DNA from: an uncultured Clostridia bacterium
Lineage (GTDB): Bacteria; Bacillota; Clostridia; Oscillospirales; Ruminococcaceae
Reading direction: 5' to 3'
Length of the DNA stretch: 37,534 nucleotides
Assembly: GCA_944385905.1 (NCBI GenBank)
Contig: CALWZA010000019.1
Coordinates: forward strand, 1-37,534
The position numbers and the translations under genes are program-made. The first letter of the stretch is position 1. Every line of letters starts with the position of its first letter. The notes below the pieces were generated by a model. It was not told where the DNA came from and did not search any database. It saw only the letters and a list, made by a program, of their open reading frames with translations. Of the stretch, positions 35,205 through 37,534 are shown in pieces.

Positions 35205-37534
35205 TTACTGCGGATTTTTCGGTATAACCGCAGTTATCTTGTGAAACTTTCCGTCGAGCGCGACGCTGTCTGTCTCGGTCATGTTGTCGAGTATAGATTT
35301 TTTGCCGCTTTCGGGACGGCTAAGTGTGATGTCAAGAGGAGTGCTGAACATCCGGCACTTTATTTTTACTTCTCCCCATTCCGGAGGGAAAAGAGGCGAG
35401 AAGCTCAGCGTTTTTGAGCGGATTTTAAAGCCGAAAAGCCACTCAAAAACTGCCCTTCGGTACCAGCCTGCCGAGCCGGTGTAAAGCGACCAGCCCCCTC
35501 TTCCGTAGCAGTCGGGATTGGTGTAAATGTCGGCGGAAAGATAGTAAGGCTCGTTTTTATAGCGCTCCGACGCTTCGTCGGTCAGGCATTTTGAAAGAGG
35601 CGAAATTGCCGAAAGAATTTCAAGCCCCTGCCGCTCCGTTTTAAACTCTAAAAGAGCCATTCCGAGCCAAATCGCCCCGTGAGTATACTGTCCGCCGTTT
35701 TCTCTGATTCCTTTCGGGTAAGCGGCGGCATATCCTACTTTTGAGGTTTTTGGGGTAAATGGAGGAGTAAAAAGCTTTGTGATGCCGTGGCGGGAGTCGA
35801 AAAGCTTTTCATATGCGCTGTTCAAAGCTGTCGATACTCTTTCGGGTTCGGAAATAGAAAGGCGTGAAAATGCCGCGAACGACTGCGAGAGGCTGTCGAT
35901 TTTACACTCGCCGCAGTCTTTAGAGCCGAGAGGAGAGGTGTCGTCGAAATATGCCCTGCGGTACCATTCGCCGTCCCATGACGATTCGCTTACCGCATTA
36001 AGCAGACTTTGAGAGCGCTCCGAGCACTCGGCCGAAAGAACTTTTTCATTTCTGTTTTCGCAGATTTTCGCAAAGCGGTCAAGAACAACCGACATAAACA
36101 GCGAAAGCCAAACGCTTTCTCCTCTGCCTTCCGCTCCGACGAGATTAAAGCTGTCGTTCCAGTCACCGGTACCCATGAGAACAAGACCCCGTGAACCGAG
36201 ATTATACGCTTTTTTCAGCGCACGAACGCAGTGGGAGAAAACGCTTTCCCTCTCCTCTGTCGGATAAACCGAGCCGTAGATTTCGTGTTTTCCGTCTGGA
36301 ATGGTCAAGCCCTTGCAAAAGGGAATTTTAACGTCAAGCAGAGACTCGTCTCCCGTTTTTTCAACATATTCGCATACGGCGTAGGGAAGAAAAACAAGGT
36401 CGTCGGAGATTTTTGTCCTTACTCCTCTTTTGTTTTTTTCGGGGAGCGAATGCCACCAGTGGAGAACGTCGCCGTCTGAAAACTGTGAGGCGCAGCACCT
36501 AAAAATCTGACGCTTCGCCGTTTTTGGATAAACGTCCAGTATTCCGCAGGCGTCCTGAAGCTGGTCACGAAAGCCGAACGCTCCGGAATTTTGATAAAAT
36601 CCCGTCCTTGCGTATATTCTTCCTTTCAGGCACTGATGCTCAAGCCAGCCCGAAGCGATTGAAGAGATGTTTTTATCGGGACAATCAACAACGCAGTCGG
36701 AAAAAGAGTCGTTTTGAGGGGTAAAAAGCGACGGCATAAGCAGGGACGACTCAAGAGTTTTTCCGAAAGAAATATAAAAGCTGAGAGTGATTTCCGAGCC
36801 GTCATTGCCGCCTTGAATGTTGTAAATCAAAGCTCCGCACGGGTCGGGGTTTTGAGAAACTTCGGGGCTGTCCCATTTGCCTGCCCAAAAGCCGCTTCGT
36901 GAGGTCATCAGGCTAAGCTCAGGCTTATCGGCTGAAATTGTCATATATCCCTTGACCTGAGTGTTTGCGTAGTTTATAAACGACAAGGATGAGGTTTTTT
37001 CATCTGACGAAGCAATCGGCTTTATCATTCTCGCAAGGCTTCTGTCAACTCCCAAAACAGGCTCGGTGTAAAATGCCAGCCTGACGTTTTCGCCGGCGTT
37101 TAAAAGCTTAAGCGAAACGGAAATTTTCTTGCACATGCCCTTTTTAGCAACCGACACCTCAACACGGCTTGAAAATCCCTCGCCCCGAGCGCAGTAAACC
37201 GCTTTGTCTGCGTAAAAATATGCCGCCGAGCCGTTTACAAGGTCGTAGTAAGAGCTGTCTGAGCTGAGAACCAAAAGCTCTCCCCGGTTGTCGTATATCG
37301 GGTCGTTTTGCCATGGAGTAAGCTTGTTTTCGCGGCTGTTTACCGCATAGGTGAACCCGAGCGACGAGGATGAAACAAGAGTGCCGAACTGCACGGACGA
37401 GAGAATATGAGTCCACGGGGAGGGAGGAGAGGACAAAACGGCAAAGCAGTCAAAACGTTCAAAGCGACCGTTGAAAAATCCGCCGTGAGCTGTTTTAATT
37501 TCGGGTGATTCCAAACCGTCTTCGGCAGAGGGGC
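35205..37534 (-). CDS. GH94-family glycoside phosphorylase-like protein, 5' end cut
   Basis: The frame stays open to the window edge, so the N-terminus is outside; at least 775 residues are visible. Seen: the beta-sandwich segment PPSPWTHILSSVQFGTLVS, SRENKLTPWQNDP, the GFRDQLQD motif (314-321 from the first in-frame TTG), and GDWNDSF (450-456), whose Asp corresponds to the GH94 general acid. The C-terminal sheet domain ends near the stop. The family includes cellobiose, cellodextrin and beta-1,2-oligoglucan phosphorylases and the C-terminal module of cyclic beta-1,2-glucan synthase (NdvB). SRENKLTPWQNDP is closer to the latter types. Which one depends on the part not seen. Confidence 0.85.
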   Translation of the reverse strand, partial: PSAEDGLESPEIKTAHGGFFNGRFERFDCFAVLSSPPSPWTHILSSVQFGTLVSSSSLGFTYAVNSRENKLTPWQNDPIYDNRGELLVLSSDSSYYDLVNGSAAYFYADKAVYCARGEGFSSRVEVSVAKKGMCKKISVSLKLLNAGENVRLAFYTEPVLGVDRSLARMIKPIASSDEKTSSLSFINYANTQVKGYMTISADKPELSLMTSRSGFWAGKWDSPEVSQNPDPCGALIYNIQGGNDGSEITLSFYISFGKTLESSLLMPSLFTPQNDSFSDCVVDCPDKNISSIASGWLEHQCLKGRIYARTGFYQNSGAFGFRDQLQDACGILDVYPKTAKRQIFRCCASQFSDGDVLHWWHSLPEKNKRGVRTKISDDLVFLPYAVCEYVEKTGDESLLDVKIPFCKGLTIPDGKHEIYGSVYPTEERESVFSHCVRALKKAYNLGSRGLVLMGTGDWNDSFNLVGAEGRGESVWLSLFMSVVLDRFAKICENRNEKVLSAECSERSQSLLNAVSESSWDGEWYRRAYFDDTSPLGSKDCGECKIDSLSQSFAAFSRLSISEPERVSTALNSAYEKLFDSRHGITKLFTPPFTPKTSKVGYAAAYPKGIRENGGQYTHGAIWLGMALLEFKTERQGLEILSAISPLSKCLTDEASERYKNEPYYLSADIYTNPDCYGRGGWSLYTGSAGWYRRAVFEWLFGFKIRSKTLSFSPLFPPEWGEVKIKCRMFSTPLDITLSRPESGKKSILDNMTETDSVALDGKFHKITAVIPKNPQ

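Overview
This window looks like the chromosomal replication-origin region of a low-to-moderate GC Firmicute, most likely a Clostridia member. I infer this from the gene order dnaN-dnaA / rpmH-rnpA-yidD-yidC-jag-mnmE-mnmG-rsmG-noc-parA-parB, from remB and the yaaA-type S4 gene between dnaN and gyrB, from strong AGGAGG-type ribosome binding sites, and from two parS sites. Family and genus cannot be fixed from the sequence alone; the Clostridia-style SerRS and the long YidC loop are compatible with an Oscillospiraceae-like organism.

Layout. Positions 1-127 are the 3' end of a tmRNA with its terminator, followed by a mostly empty 450-base stretch. Positions 580-8389, all on the minus strand, hold a peptide-type (Opp/Dpp) ABC importer operon: lipoprotein binding protein, a terminator plus leader hairpin, two permeases, two ATPases and a 73-residue membrane protein. 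Positions 8563-11460 hold small housekeeping units: a Bcp-type peroxiredoxin, a rubredoxin, a phosphopantetheinyl transferase, an ion-transporter-superfamily permease and a ribbon-helix-helix protein. Positions 11520-19609 (minus) carry gyrA, a YcxB-like membrane protein, gyrB, remB, recF, a yaaA-type gene and dnaN. The AT-rich 19610-20104 gap and the dnaA/rpmH gap flank dnaA and form the probable oriC. To the right, on the plus strand, come rpmH through parB, then serS, an acyl-ACP thioesterase and two membrane proteins. The window ends inside a convergent GH94-type gene. Genes on both arms point away from the origin, as expected for leading-strand bias.

The most unusual object is the ABC importer. 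Its OppC-type permease carries a complete seven-repeat RCC1-like beta-propeller between TM1 and the conserved GTDNLGRDIF motif, in a loop that should face outside the cell. Its OppF-type ATPase carries a separate insertion of about 165 residues, predicted largely coiled coil, between Walker A and the Q-loop, which should be cytoplasmic. Both junctions stay in frame and all catalytic motifs are intact. I regard this as a candidate undescribed importer architecture. Secondary points of interest are a dense GTTGAA/TTCAAC array in the presumed origin together with an altered DnaA recognition motif, a 12-bp inverted repeat over the noc start, and a stand-alone Cache-like sensor that probably starts at CTG.
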